Source: Iris pallida
Lineage: Eukaryota; Streptophyta; Magnoliopsida; Asparagales; Iridaceae
Assembly (NCBI GenBank): GCA_029216955.1
Contig: JANAVB010010791.1
Coordinates: 11,174,438 to 11,238,437, forward strand
Direction: 5' to 3'
DNA: 64,000 bases
In this document: positions 1 to 10,607 of the stretch, in pieces
Numbering within the stretch: position 1 is the stretch's first letter
Layout of the letters: every line of letters begins with the position of its first letter
Translations under genes and position numbers: made by a program
The notes under the pieces: generated by a model
The model's database searches: none
What the model saw: the letters and a program-made list of their open reading frames with translations, nothing else
What the model was told of the DNA's origin: nothing

Positions 1-2092
1 ATAAATGTATCAGGTACACACCCTAGTATTAGCCATACTCTAAAGTAAGATACTGCCATAATAACACTTCCCCATATCCAATAAATACTAATTTATGGAA
101 TCATCTTCGAGTATCAAATCGATACTAATATTTGACCAACTCCTTAATAATTGGTGTCTTCGACCAACTTGATAAGATGAATTATTGTTACCACTTTTAT
201 ATATACCTCTGTAACCCACAAACGCAGGGCTGTACCTATAAGTTATGAAAGTGGAATGAAGGATTCATGACACATGAGAAGGGAGCATGGACATCATGTT
301 CACCTGGAAGGAAGGGCTTCCTTACATGATACAGACAATAGGTAAAAATACCCTGATAATATAAGTATTAAGAGGGAGTGCCCATGAGCGTGTACGAGAA
401 TAGCAGAGCAATGTAGTCCTATTTTTTTTCCTATGGCCCATGACGACCATATAAACCAATTCATATATGAGGCAAGGAAGAGGTAGTCAGAGTACCAGAA
501 ATATAGGGGTCACAGTAGCATGCTTGGTATCAGACTGATACCTTAATAACATGTTTAATATCTTGGTAGCAAACTGATGGCTAGTATCATCTAGACCTTA
601 GCATCAGACCAACAATAAAAGAAACTAGTCTAATACCTAATACCCAACCTGGACTTCCCTAGCAGTCTGCTGCAATAACAGAGTGCATGGTACAGACTAC
701 GAGACATAAGGGGCATGTGCCTAAGGATTCTGGACCTGGTAAGGTCATTATCTATCCTAGCCAGGTATTCTAGATAGAGGCCAAGCCTAAATGAGCTTCT
801 AAAGGCAAGTATACGAATTGTATGCATCATTGGGTTACATAGCAGAGGAGTAGGTAGAATGGGAATGGAGCCATTTGCTATTAAAACCTCAATATTAGTA
901 AGTGCAGTAAGACAGCTATGTGTTTTGTGGAGAATCAAATGCTTCCAAGTCCTAAATTGGGGCCACCTACTACTAAAGGGTACTTTATATAATATAGCCT
1001 TCCCATACCTAAAGAACCCAGATAGAGAGCAATGACTAGTTGCTAGTAACAGTTGTGTCCTAGAAAGATCATTCTAGAATATAAATAAAATAAGTATGGC
1101 CTCATAAACTCTCCAACCTAAAATGGTAATATGTCCTCTGAATAATTATTAAACCAATGCCATAACCTTCTAACTAAGGTAGGGATAGAGAGGGAAATGA
1201 CTAAAGGACCTAATAAGGAAATGATTAAGTTACTCTTGTTTGTGTAGGTTGTATTTTGACATTGTACTTTATTGAAATAGGTTACTTGGATCTCGATTTG
1301 GACTCTGACTCGTGCCAGCAGCTCAGGACACCAGGCGAGTGCAGTTTATTATCTGTTTTCGATATTGATTTTCACTATATTTTACTGTTGGCCATTGGTT
1401 ATGTGGTTTTACCATTTTATATTCTATCATAATTTGTTGAGTCGGGAATGAGAAGTACTAAGGATGTGTGATCCGACCGTAGACATTGTTTAATTTCTGC
1501 AAGTAGACCTCGTAGACATTATTTATTTTTCATACAAGTGGACCTCGTAGACATTATTTATTTTTCATGCAAGTAGACCTCATAGACCTCGCGGTATAGT
1601 ATCCCAGACTGATCACATATCAAAGGTACTTCTAACAGTTGGGAGGTATTTAGTTTATTTATTTGCTGTTGAGTTTTCGTCTTTTCTCACGTCTTTTTTT
1701 CTGTTTATTTTTTAAACATATAATTGATGTCTAACCTCTGTCATATAGTCATTTTCATATATTAGAACTGTATTCAGTGAATTGTACTCATTCCATACTA
1801 ACTGGATAACCAAATAAATTTTAGGTGATTGCGAAGAGGTCGAGTGCCCTGACCAGTATGGCCCGAACATGGGAGATACAGTAGTGACAGACTTTGCTTA
1901 TCAGGAGGAGTACACAGCATCTGATCCTGCTGCGTTTGCTTAGTTACCTTTAGTTAGTTCTGAGACATTATAGTAGATACTGAGTTGAATTTTTGAGACA
2001 TGTAGTTGAGATTTATTTTAGTCATCACACATTTCCTATTATGAGATGGTTCTATTTATTTTTCATCTTCTAGATGCTGAGTTGTGATATGG
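1..2092 (+). repeat. Gypsy-type LTR fragment, LTR-B copy 1
   Basis: This AT-rich stretch matches 20936-23107 almost collinearly, from the shared ACTGCCAT at 52-59 to GATATGG at 2086-2092. The second copy ends in GGGTGCGGGTCGTGACA, the same end as the LTR at 14737, so both are read as LTRs of related gypsy elements. The left end is cut by the window. The right end stops exactly where another LTR begins with TGTAAGCCCC. It has no coding content; a 102-codon minus-strand ORF at 630-938 recurs in the other copy but looks like chance. Confidence 0.75.
1479..1593 (+). repeat. 35-bp LTR minisatellite, three units
   Basis: Three tandem units of about 35 bp begin with GTAGACATT and end with AAGTAGACCTC. 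The same array occurs in the other gypsy LTRs of the window with three or four units, so it is an LTR feature and not a random local expansion. Confidence 0.8.
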
Positions 2093-2158
2093 TGTAAGCC
2101 CCATCTATTTTATTTCTTATTTATCTATTTACAAATTTGACTATGGACACCTGTTTTA

Positions 2159-2161
<3 letters not shown>

Positions 2162-2194
<33 letters not shown>
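2162..2194. repeat. (AT)n microsatellite
   Basis: An uninterrupted run of AT dinucleotides near the start of the gypsy LTR. Confidence 0.95.
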
Positions 2195-2196
<2 letters not shown>

Positions 2197-2475
2197 TATT
2201 AAATATTAAATAATAGGGATTTTTTATTTCTTGCAAAGATCATAATTGTAAGGGTCTGATTAGAAAAAGGCCAAAATTCGAGGCTGAGAGCTAATTCAAT
2301 TTCGAAGCTCTGAGATAGAGCCAATTTGAATTCAAAACAAATCGGGTTTCCAACTGCAAGGCTCGAGCTTCCTAGCCGATCCCTGTTCTGGTAAGATTCA
2401 AAATCCAATTCGAATTAAACCCCAAGCTTTGATAAGCCCTATCTAGTTTAAACCAAATCCATCTTATCTACAAGT

Positions 2476-2486
2476 TATATATATAT
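2476..2486 (+). promoter_or_regulatory. TATA box of gypsy LTR promoter
   Basis: A TATATATATAT run is followed by AGAGAGGAATAACCGATCCC. The minus-strand gypsy LTR has TATATAAG followed by a similar block at 53467-53435. The shared arrangement supports a core promoter with transcription starting just downstream. Confidence 0.55.
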
Positions 2487-3919
2487 GTAGAGAGGAATAA
2501 CCGATCCCTCTACAACCCTATATTTTTCCTTTGTCGCAGAAAACTGAGTTAAAGATCGGATCGTGGAAGAAAAGAGAGTAAAAGCTTGGGGTTAGCTACA
2601 TCTGACAGGTAAGTATTGCTATCTCTGTGAATCAAATCTCTAAGAACTTCTATTGATGGTAATGACGAACTGAGTCTTGGCCGCTCAAATGGTCTGGTAT
2701 TGCCTATATAACCTACGAGGGAATAACAAGTATGGGGTATAGTCCTGTACCCAAGTAGTATCAGCAGTAATTGGGTTCAGACCTGGGGGACTATAGGCAA
2801 AGGAAGAACGAATCGGATGGCAATAGGCCAATTTAGTATTAGAAACATTGATATTTCTTCACTGAGTCATTATACCAAATAGGTCTCAACCATCTAAGCC
2901 TGTATTAGGGAACGCTGATACCAAGCCGACATGCAAGTATCAGGGAAATCGAATTCCCTGAAACTCAGTGCATTATGATAAACCGAGGCTATTAAGGATC
3001 ACACTCATACTTTGGGGAACAGGGGCTAAAAGCTTCTAGTTCCAGGTAACTCTGATGCAATGGACACTGAAGCTTTGACACAAAAGAAAATAATTGTCAC
3101 CAGGAACAAAGGGTTATAGGATTTGTTTGCATAGTTTAAACATTTCATGAATTTCTCCATATTGTCATATGAAAACCCTTCTTAGCCATTGGATGACAGT
3201 ACAGATACCAACATTTGGTATCTGTTTTGAGTTTCGGAATAACAGGACATAAATCTGTAGGTGAATACCTACTCCCAATTTTGATACCTAGCTTCATAGC
3301 AGGGGTTGACATTGGGTACCCGGCGGTTAATGTTACCATACACAACCATAGTATCGGATATGATAAGGGATACAGGATTCAACTCATGAGAACTTGATTT
3401 AGGCATTGTATCAACTCGAGCATATAGCAGTACATTATAGAATCTAGTACAAGATAGACACTTGGTACCCGAGTTCAGATATGTGCCTCGAGTACCAAGT
3501 TTTGAACCTGGGTACTATCAGACTGACTGATAGGAGTGTTACAAATAGCAAGTGCCCATAAGGGGTAATTCCCACATGGTTAACTGAACAAAAGTCAAGG
3601 TAGCTTTAAGGGTGTCCACTCTAGGAAGTTTGGTTACCTTAACATATGCAAACCACCAAGCTCCCTCAATCCCTAGGTGTATTATTGACAGGATGCTTTA
3701 ACTTCAACATAGCAAATTGATTGCTAGATGACCCTAAACCACTAGATTAATGAAGGAAGTATGTAGGGGTATCCTACTGCTAGCAGGACAAATATAGGAG
3801 GAGTACCCTAATGTCAATTGCAAACCCAAAGTAGATGAATACTTATGTCTGTCAGTAGCAAGGACAAAGATATATAATATCTATATTTATATACATGCAT
3901 ATATTGAGGTAGGGTATAT

Positions 3920-4985
3920 TGTTGGCCCATTTGGTCATATGGTCAAACCTGATTTTAATAATTGAATAAACTCTGTCTGGATATACAAAGCTAGTCGGGA
4001 CATCTCGGACTCTTGAACATGATCAAGAATAGCTATCCAATGCTTTCAAGACCGAAGATCTGTTTGCCTACTCGAGTCTGTAATTCCTTATGCAATGTAT
4101 TTTCATTTTATTTGAGTCTAGGAATATATTGTACACCGAGTCGTACTGGCAAATAGTCTACCCTCAAATGAGTTCAAAATGTTTTTATTATAACCTCTCA
4201 AAAAGGTTTACAAAAAGGTTTTCAAAAAGGTTTTCAAAAATCACCAAAAAGCTTTTTCAAAACCCTAACTAAACCCTGACTTAACCCTGACAGAACTCGG
4301 ACCGAGTTCGGCCAGAGTTCGGTTAGTGGCCGTTGTGATTTTGAATCCTTGGAACTTGGTCCTCCTGCAGTTGCAGATTTGACCGAGATTTGCTCATAGA
4401 GTTTTGCCCGAATTCTGCCCGAATTCTGTCAGAAGTCTGCATTTGAAAGTCCTATAAATAGAGAAGGATTTCGATCATTTTAACTCACTCATTCACTTTC
4501 AATCATCTCTCTATCTAAAGCTTTCAATCTTTCAAAGAGTTTTCTAGAGCTTTCAATTTCAGATCCCAAGCCAATTACAATCCTCTAGCCGATTTGCCAG
4601 TGCGGTACGGTCTAGAAGTTTCTGAGAGATTGTAATCAGAAGGCTTGATTGAGGAATACCTCTTCACATTTGAAGTTGGACGAGTTCTTCGTATCAAAGC
4701 TCGCGTTGTAGAAGTTGCAAGGACTTCGTAAGAAAACTTGCAATTTTTCCAATAGTGGATTCAACTGGTAGCAAGAGTTCTACCGACTGGATTAGTCCTC
4801 AATAGAGGGATACCAGTATACATCGCTGTCTTTGCGTTTGCTCTCTTAACTCTGTCTTTACTTTATTTCACATTGTGATTAATATTCTGTGATTGTGCTG
4901 CTAACATTTTTTAATTAGTATTATTCTGCTGCCAACTCTATTTACCTCCCTCTAGAGTATTACGCTTTACTATTTCGTTCCTACA
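3920..4985 (+). repeat. SIRE-1 5' LTR
   Basis: It starts TGTTGGCCC and ends CCTACA, with near-identical sequence at 12403-13481. The repeated GAGTTCGGCC block (about 4295-4325) and GCCCGAATTCT pair lie upstream of the TATA box. It is 13 bp shorter than the 3' LTR, which has one extra unit of the GAGTTCGGCC motif. Confidence 0.95.
4453..4460 (+). promoter_or_regulatory. TATA box of SIRE-1 5' LTR
   Basis: TATAAATA, followed by GAGAAGG, is a canonical plant core promoter about 530 bp into the LTR. The 3' LTR copy is at 12948-12955. Confidence 0.8.
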
Positions 4986-4987
4986 AT

Positions 4988-4999
4988 TGGTATCAGAGC
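4988..4999 (+). other. Primer binding site, tRNA-iMet type
   Basis: TGGTATCAGAGC lies two bases after the 5' LTR end. It is complementary to the 3' end of plant initiator tRNA-Met, the usual primer for copia reverse transcription. Confidence 0.93.
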
Positions 5000-5080
5000 G
5001 GGTGTTACAGGTAAAGCAAAGGTAACAGTGCAATTATTTATTCATTTTAATTAACTGTTATATAGATCACAGCACAACAC

Positions 5081-6607
5081 ATGGCAACTGTGAAATTCAC
5101 AAGTGAAGGCCAGGCCACAAACAGACCCCCACTGTTTGATGGTACGAACTATACCTATTGGAAAACACGGATGAGTTTCTTCTTGAAATCACTTGACTTT
5201 GATGTATGGTCCATTGTTCTTGATGGCTATCAAAAGCCACCTCGTATAAATGTTGATAGAGTTTTAGTTGAAAAACCCCACAGCAAATATACAGCGGAAG
5301 AAAAGAAAAGGGCCAGTCTTGACGCACGTGCCATTAATGCTCTCTTTTGTGCTTTAGACAGAACTGAATTTAACAGGGTGTCTATCTGCACAACGGCTAA
5401 TGAAGTGTGGAAGCTACTTGAAGTCACACATGAAGGCACGACTCAAGTCAAAGAATCTAAAGTCAGCAGACTTACTCAAGAGTACGAGGCGTTCAAGATG
5501 AAGCCCAATGAAACAGTTACACAAATGTTCGAGAGATTCCTGGATATTGTAAATCCTTTGTCCTTCTTAGGCAAAGATTATAGTAACCATGAAAAGATTC
5601 GCAAACTCCTGCGAGCACTTACCAAGAACTGGATTCCGAAGGCTACTGCCATCATTGAAGGGAACGACCTCACAACTATGTCCCTCGAAGTACTCATGGG
5701 TAAGCTACTCACTCATGAACTGGAGCTACAAGATTTTGAAGAGCCTGCACCAAAGGAGAAGACGATCGCTCTCAAGGCTCAGCACAGAAAAGCTGCTGAA
5801 GGTGACTCAGACAGCAGTGGATCTGACGCTGAAGATCAAGCACTCCTAGCAAGGAAGTTCAAAAGATTCATGAGACATGAGAAGAGAGTCAAAGAGAACA
5901 ACAGCAACAACTGGTATCAAGAAGATGTTGTTTGTTATGGTTGTAAGAAGAAGGGACACATGAAGAAGGATTATCCCACAAACTCATCATCAAGCAAGAA
6001 AAGCAACATGCATGAAAAAGAAAACCTGAAAAAATCAACATCTAGAAGATATGCCAATACCAGCATATGGCATGAAAGTGAAGCCAGCGACTCAGAAGAC
6101 GAACAATCAGAAGACGCTGCAAACGTATGCTTTATGGCATCCGATCAGGTACCTACTGAACCTGTAGTTGATACTTATGAAGACTTCACCTTTGAGCAAT
6201 TAGGAGATGCCTTCAGTGACCTGATGACTGATTATAGGAAACTGCGTAGTAAGTATCAGACCTCTAAGAAGGTACTCAAAGAGTACAAAGGTAAAATAGG
6301 TAGACTTACCGACCTACTAGCTGAGGTTAGAAATAATGTTAGTGAGTCTGGTGAGCTTTCTTCAACAAAGCTCTTATTACACGAGACTACCAAGTCATCT
6401 GAAGAAAAAGACAAAATTATTGACCAACTAAAGGAAGAACTTTCTATAGAGAAGAAAAGTCTTCAATGTGCACAAATCAGAATAGAATCACTAACTTCTG
6501 ATTATACTAAGTTGTATGACACTTCCAAAAGATTGGAAATTTGGTTAGAAAAACAGCCTGAGCCTGCTGCTTCCTTCCCTAACACGTGTCACTTACCGAA
6601 AAATTAG
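5081..6607 (+). CDS. gag: SIRE-1 Gag polyprotein (UBN2 type)
   Basis: This 508-codon ORF starts at the first good ATG after the leader. It encodes the capsid/nucleocapsid protein that packages element RNA in cytoplasmic virus-like particles. Residues about 15-240 match the copia Gag (UBN2) pattern, starting with PPLFDGTNYTYWKTRM. A CCHC knuckle at about residue 287 reads CYGCKKKGHMKKDY, so its last cysteine is replaced by tyrosine. The tail (about 380-500) is charged and heptad-like, probably a coiled coil. The TAG at 6605-6607 is probably premature: the same frame continues from 6608 to 6943 with a second intact knuckle, CHYCGLIGHILSAC. SIRE-2 Gag is closely similar over the first 300 residues. 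Confidence 0.9.
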   Translation: MATVKFTSEGQATNRPPLFDGTNYTYWKTRMSFFLKSLDFDVWSIVLDGYQKPPRINVDRVLVEKPHSKYTAEEKKRASLDARAINALFCALDRTEFNRVSICTTANEVWKLLEVTHEGTTQVKESKVSRLTQEYEAFKMKPNETVTQMFERFLDIVNPLSFLGKDYSNHEKIRKLLRALTKNWIPKATAIIEGNDLTTMSLEVLMGKLLTHELELQDFEEPAPKEKTIALKAQHRKAAEGDSDSSGSDAEDQALLARKFKRFMRHEKRVKENNSNNWYQEDVVCYGCKKKGHMKKDYPTNSSSSKKSNMHEKENLKKSTSRRYANTSIWHESEASDSEDEQSEDAANVCFMASDQVPTEPVVDTYEDFTFEQLGDAFSDLMTDYRKLRSKYQTSKKVLKEYKGKIGRLTDLLAEVRNNVSESGELSSTKLLLHETTKSSEEKDKIIDQLKEELSIEKKSLQCAQIRIESLTSDYTKLYDTSKRLEIWLEKQPEPAASFPNTCHLPKN

Positions 6608-6943
6608 AACATTCCCAAGCCAAACACTGTCAGACCTAACCCTATAAAACCTTTGCCCCAAAAGGTTAAGCCCAAACAAGATTATAGGTATGCTTTCTTC
6701 TATTCTAGAAAACCTAAACCTACCAACCATGCACACCACTCAGCTTTCAACACTCGACATGCACAATGTCATTATTGTGGCCTCATTGGTCATATTTTAT
6801 CTGCATGTAGAATGAGAAAGCTTGTTGATTTGAATGTTTATGCTTGGATACCTAAAGCTAACAATTCAGGACCCTACAAGAAATGGGTACCAAAAGTTTC
6901 ATCTACAAACTGTTTTGTAGGTGGAACACCCTTCACATGTTAG
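6608..6943 (+). pseudogene. SIRE-1 Gag C-terminal remainder with second zinc knuckle
   Basis: It is in frame with the upstream gag and separated only by the TAG at 6605-6607. It carries an intact CX2CX4HX4C knuckle near 6770-6812, then the WVPKVSS linker that precedes the protease. A frame change near 6921-6943 leads into the protease ORF. SIRE-2 has the same segment around 48840-48985, where the last cysteine of this knuckle has become tyrosine. Confidence 0.75.
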
Positions 6944-8144
6944 AAGAAAATGGATCCTCGACAGCGATTGCTCACGGCATATGACCGGTGACGCTACCCT
7001 ATTTACAATACTGTCGAAGAAAAAGAAGGAAGGCTATGTCTCCTTCGGTAATAACTTGAAAGGGTATATTATTGGTATCGGTGATGTTGGTAAGTCTCCC
7101 TATCCTGTGATTAAGGATGTCTGTCTGGTTACCGAGTTGAAACATAATATACTTAGCATAAGTCATCTAGCTGATCATGGTTATGGCATCAACTTTGGCA
7201 AAGACAAATATACTATAGTTGATAGCTCAACTGGTAGTACTATCTTTGAAGGAATCAGGGAAGACAATATATATGTTTTCTATTTGTTGGAAGAAACTAA
7301 CATTTCAGGTAGATGCTTAATAGCCAAGAGTGATGAGAGTCATCTGTGGCATATGAGACTCGGTCACGCTAATATGGATACGATCTCAAGATTATCCACA
7401 AAGAAGCTAGTACGCGGTTTACCGGACATTACATTCAAGAAGGACTCGGTATACAGCCAATATGAAAAGAACAAAGCTACCAGATCCACATTCAAGTCAG
7501 TAAACGTAGTATGTACTACAAGACCTCTACAATTGCTTCATATGGACTTATTCGGTCCTAGCAGAGTTGCTAGCCTCGGAGGTAAACTTTATGCTTTCGT
7601 AATTGTAGATGATTTCTCTAGATACACGTGGGTATATTTATTGACACGCAAGAATGATGCATTATCCGAATTTGTCGCCTTTTGTAAGAAAGTATAGAAT
7701 AAAAAAGGTTACATGATCACTCGCATAAGAAGCGATCATGGAGGCGAATTCGAGAATACTGATTTTGAGCAATTTTGTGACACACACGATTTTGTACACG
7801 AGTTCTCCTGCCCTAGGACTCCACAACAAAATGGAGTTGTGGAACGTAAGAACAGAACTCTAACCGAAATGGCCAGAGTGATGTTAAACCAATTTAGTCT
7901 ACCCAAATATTTCTGGGCTGAAGCTGTCAACACAGCTTGTTTTGTACTCAATAGAGTTCTAATTCGACCCAAATCGAAGAAGACTCCTTTTGAGTTATGG
8001 TTTGATAGAATTCCATCTGTTTCATACTTTAGAATTTTTGGCTGTAAATGTTTTATTCTTAATACAAAAGACAATTTGGGAAAATTTGATGAAAAGGCCG
8101 ATGAAGGTATATTTTTAGGTTATACGGCCAAGAGCAAAGGATAA
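6921..8144 (+). pseudogene. pol: SIRE-1 pol: protease, GAG-pre-integrase and integrase
   Basis: Frame 3 encodes the aspartic protease at WILDSDCSRHMTG, where the catalytic DSG triplet has become DSD. It continues with the GAG-pre-integrase domain (LWHMRLGHANMDTISRLS) and the integrase core. The catalytic acids lie in HMDLFGPS, RSDHGGEF and QQNGVVERKNRTL, so D, D and E are all kept. A TAG at 7695-7697 interrupts the core; SIRE-2 has glutamine at this place, so a C-to-T change is likely. A TAA at 8142-8144 follows FLGYTAKSKG, where SIRE-2 reads tyrosine. The enzyme would cut the polyprotein and insert the cDNA. Confidence 0.88.
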
Positions 8145-8165
8145 AGAGTCTTCAACAAAAGAACC

Positions 8166-9340
8166 ATGATCATCGAAGAGTCAATCAACGTCACTTTTGA
8201 TGAACTAAATCAGATGAAGGTCGATGACAATGACGAAGATCCAACTGTACCAAGCTCAACATCAGCTGATCCTCAACCAAGCTCTGCACTAGCTGAACCT
8301 CCTAGAGAAGATCCAGGAACCAGCTATCTTCAGAATCTTCTAAAAAGGTTGAAATTTACAGCTGATCATCCAAAAGATTTGGTAATTGGTGATATTACCA
8401 AAGGAGTAAGTACTCGTACATCCTGTAGAGATATTATTTCTAGTGTCGCATTTATTTCACAGCTAGAACCCAAAACTATTATTGAAGCATGTAGTGATAG
8501 TTTTTGGATAGATGCTATACAAGAGGAATTAAACCAATTTGAACGGAATCAAGTTTGGGAACTTATTCCCAGGCCTATTGATCATCCGGTCATTGGCACC
8601 CGTTGGGTATTCCGAAATAAATTAAATGAGAATGGTTTAGTGACTCGTAATAAGGCTCGACTCATAGCTCAAGGATACAATCAAGAAGAAGGTATCGACT
8701 ACGATGAGACTTATGCCCCAGTTGCGAGATTAGAATCCATTCACATGTTATGTGCATTTGCATGTTTTCATGATTTCAAACTTTTTCAAATGGATGTCAA
8801 GAGTGCTTTTTTAAATGGTTTTATAAAAGAAGAAGTTTTTGTAGCACAACCTCCAGGTTTCACGGATTTCAAAAACCCATATCATGTTTTCATGTTGAAG
8901 AAAGCTTATACGGTTTAAAACAAGCACCTCGTGCTTAGTATGATCGTTTAAGCTCTTTTCTACTTGACAACGGTTTTTCAAAAGACAAGGTTGATAATAC
9001 ACTATTTATTAAGTCTTTTAATGGCAAACTTCTTTTGATTCAAATCTATGTTGATGATATTATATTTGGATCTACTGATGAATCTCTGTGTCAAGAATTT
9101 TCTAAGTGTATGCAGAATGAGTTTGAGATGAGCATGATGGGAGAACTAAAATTCTTTTTCGAATTGCAAATCAAACAAACTGATAATGGGACATTTATAA
9201 ATCAAGCCAAGTATACAAAAGACCTGCTAAAGAAGTTTGATCTGGACAATGTCAAACCTATTGGCACTCCAATGGCAACTTCAACAAAGCTTGATTCAGA
9301 TGAACAAGGCAAGCCAGTCGACACACGTAAGCATCGAGCT
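8166..9340 (+). pseudogene. pol: SIRE-1 pol: integrase tail and reverse transcriptase
   Basis: The frame continues from the integrase through a serine- and proline-rich linker to the copia reverse transcriptase (RVT_2), starting about 8500 at FWIDAIQEELNQFERNQVW. The palm motifs QMDVKSAFLNG and, after the break, IQIYVDDIIFGSTDE contain the catalytic aspartates. A one-base deletion near 8905-8912 shifts the frame inside the KKALYGLKQAPRA motif, and a TAG replaces the tryptophan just after it. The second part reopens at 9035 in frame 2. SIRE-2 is unbroken across this motif, which shows the lesion directly. Confidence 0.88.
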
Positions 9341-10000
9341 ATGATTGGTAGTTTACTTTATTTAACTGCTAGTCGTCCAGATATAATGTTTAGTGTTTGC
9401 CTGTGTGCACGTTTTCAAGCTAACCCAAAGGAATCACATCTGTCCGCAGTTAAGCGTATCTTTCGATACCTTAAGGGCACTTCTTCTGTTGGCTTGTGGT
9501 ATCCCAAAACTAAGTCCTTTGACCTTATTGGTTATTCGGATGCAGATTTTGCTGGATGCAAAGTTGATAAAAAAAGTACCAGTGGCACATGTCATTTCTT
9601 AGGCAAGGCTTTAGTCTCATAGTTTAGTAAAAAGCAAAATTCTGTAGCCCTATCAACAACAGAGGCTGAGTACATCGCCGCAGGATGTTGTTGTGCTCAA
9701 ATTTTATGGATGAAACAAACCCTAGAAGGCTATATTTTATTTTACACACATATTCCCCTTTTCTGTGATAACACGAGCACTATTAATTTGACTAGGAATC
9801 CAGTATGTCACTCTCGTACTAAACATATCGAGATTCGATATCACTTTCTTAGATATCCTCATCAAAATGGAGATATAAACCTTGTGTACATAGATACTGA
9901 AAATCAACTAGCTGACATCTTCACTAAACATCTAGCGGAAGATCGTTTTAATTATTTACGTCGAGAATTAGGAATTTTGGACGTTAATAATATTAATTAA
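9341..10000 (+). pseudogene. pol: SIRE-1 pol: RNase H
   Basis: The copia RNase H domain follows the RT in frame 2. The catalytic acids sit in GYSDADFAG, TTEAEYIAAG and FCDNTSTINL, all intact. A TAG at 9620-9622 (ALVS-stop-FSKK) replaces a tryptophan that SIRE-2 keeps (ALVSWFSKK). The domain ends with the typical ADIFTKHLAEDRFNYLRRELGI and a TAA at 9998-10000. It would degrade the RNA strand of the RNA-DNA hybrid. Confidence 0.88.
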
Positions 10001-10029
10001 TTTTGTTTTATGATTATATATCATTACGC

Positions 10030-10190
10030 AAAAACTGTGTTAGAGACAAGCCAATAAAGAGTCTGTCTGTCACCACAACTACGGTTGAAGCAAAGCGATA
10101 CTTAAGAGTTCCTCGGTGAACCTCCGCCAGCTGGGACAGTACTCCTACAGCTAATCTGAAACAGTCGTTGTGTAACGACATTTAATCTAT
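10030..10190 (+). ncRNA. Conserved post-pol hairpin block of SIRE-1
   Basis: This noncoding block follows the pol stop. It contains two stem-loops: GTTC (10108-10111) with GAAC (10118-10121), and AGCTG (10129-10133) with CAGCT (10148-10152). SIRE-2 has the same two stem-loops in the same order and spacing at 45638-45681 on its minus strand, with different stem bases. Flanking words ACAAGCC and CAGCTAA are also shared. A role in RNA packaging, stability or translation is inference only. Confidence 0.5.
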
Positions 10191-10301
10191 AAAATAATAT
10201 TAATTATGTTAATTGAAGTTGAAATGACTAAACTTTGAATTAAATATTTGAAATGCGACAATGAAAAAGAATGGCTTAAATCAACTTTATAGAACCCTAG
10301 G

Positions 10302-10364
10302 CGAATTCGGCCAGAGCTCTGACCGAATTCGGCCCGAGTTCGGTTGAGGGTACCTGGTTATATA
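10302..10364 (+). promoter_or_regulatory. Putative internal promoter of the SIRE-1 extra ORF
   Basis: GAATTCGGCC (twice) and GAGTTCGG motifs at 10303-10342 are followed by a TATATATA box at 10359-10364. The LTR promoter has the same order, motif cluster then TATA. The extra ORF starts 244 bp downstream, and 10380-10450 is C/A-rich like a 5' leader. Confidence 0.55.
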
Positions 10365-10607
10365 TACAAAACCCGAGCAGCCCTTCTTCTTCATTGCTTC
10401 CAAACTATTCACAACAGCAGCAACAGCCGCGAAGGAGCCCCGAACCCTAGTTTTTTACCACCCTCATTCTTCCAATCCAAGTGGTAAAATCAATCCAAAA
10501 GTTGGATTCGTGCGGAGTTCGCCGTTCTCTTCGACATACTTTGATTTCGAAAGGTATAACCCCATCTTTCTCTACTTTTAGTGCAATTTTATTTCAATAT
10601 TGCACAA

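Larger units (their letters stand above)
2093..3919 (+). repeat. 5' LTR of the plus-strand gypsy, U3/R part
   Basis: The segment opens with TGTAAGCCCC, close to the TGTGAGCCC start of the minus-strand gypsy LTR at 53779. Both have a TA-rich run soon after the start, and roughly 300-390 bp in a TATA box followed by a similar AGAGG...AACCGA...CCC block. It is interrupted at 3919 by SIRE-1 and resumes at 13487. The two parts together make about 3.1 kb, long but normal for Del-like elements. No genes are seen; the rest is AT-rich noncoding sequence. Confidence 0.65.

Noticed and set aside
630..938. 102-codon minus-strand ORF that recurs at 21503-21811 in the second LTR-B copy
   Set aside because: Both lie in duplicated LTRs, so the recurrence reflects DNA homology. 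No start context, domain or neighbour supports a gene.
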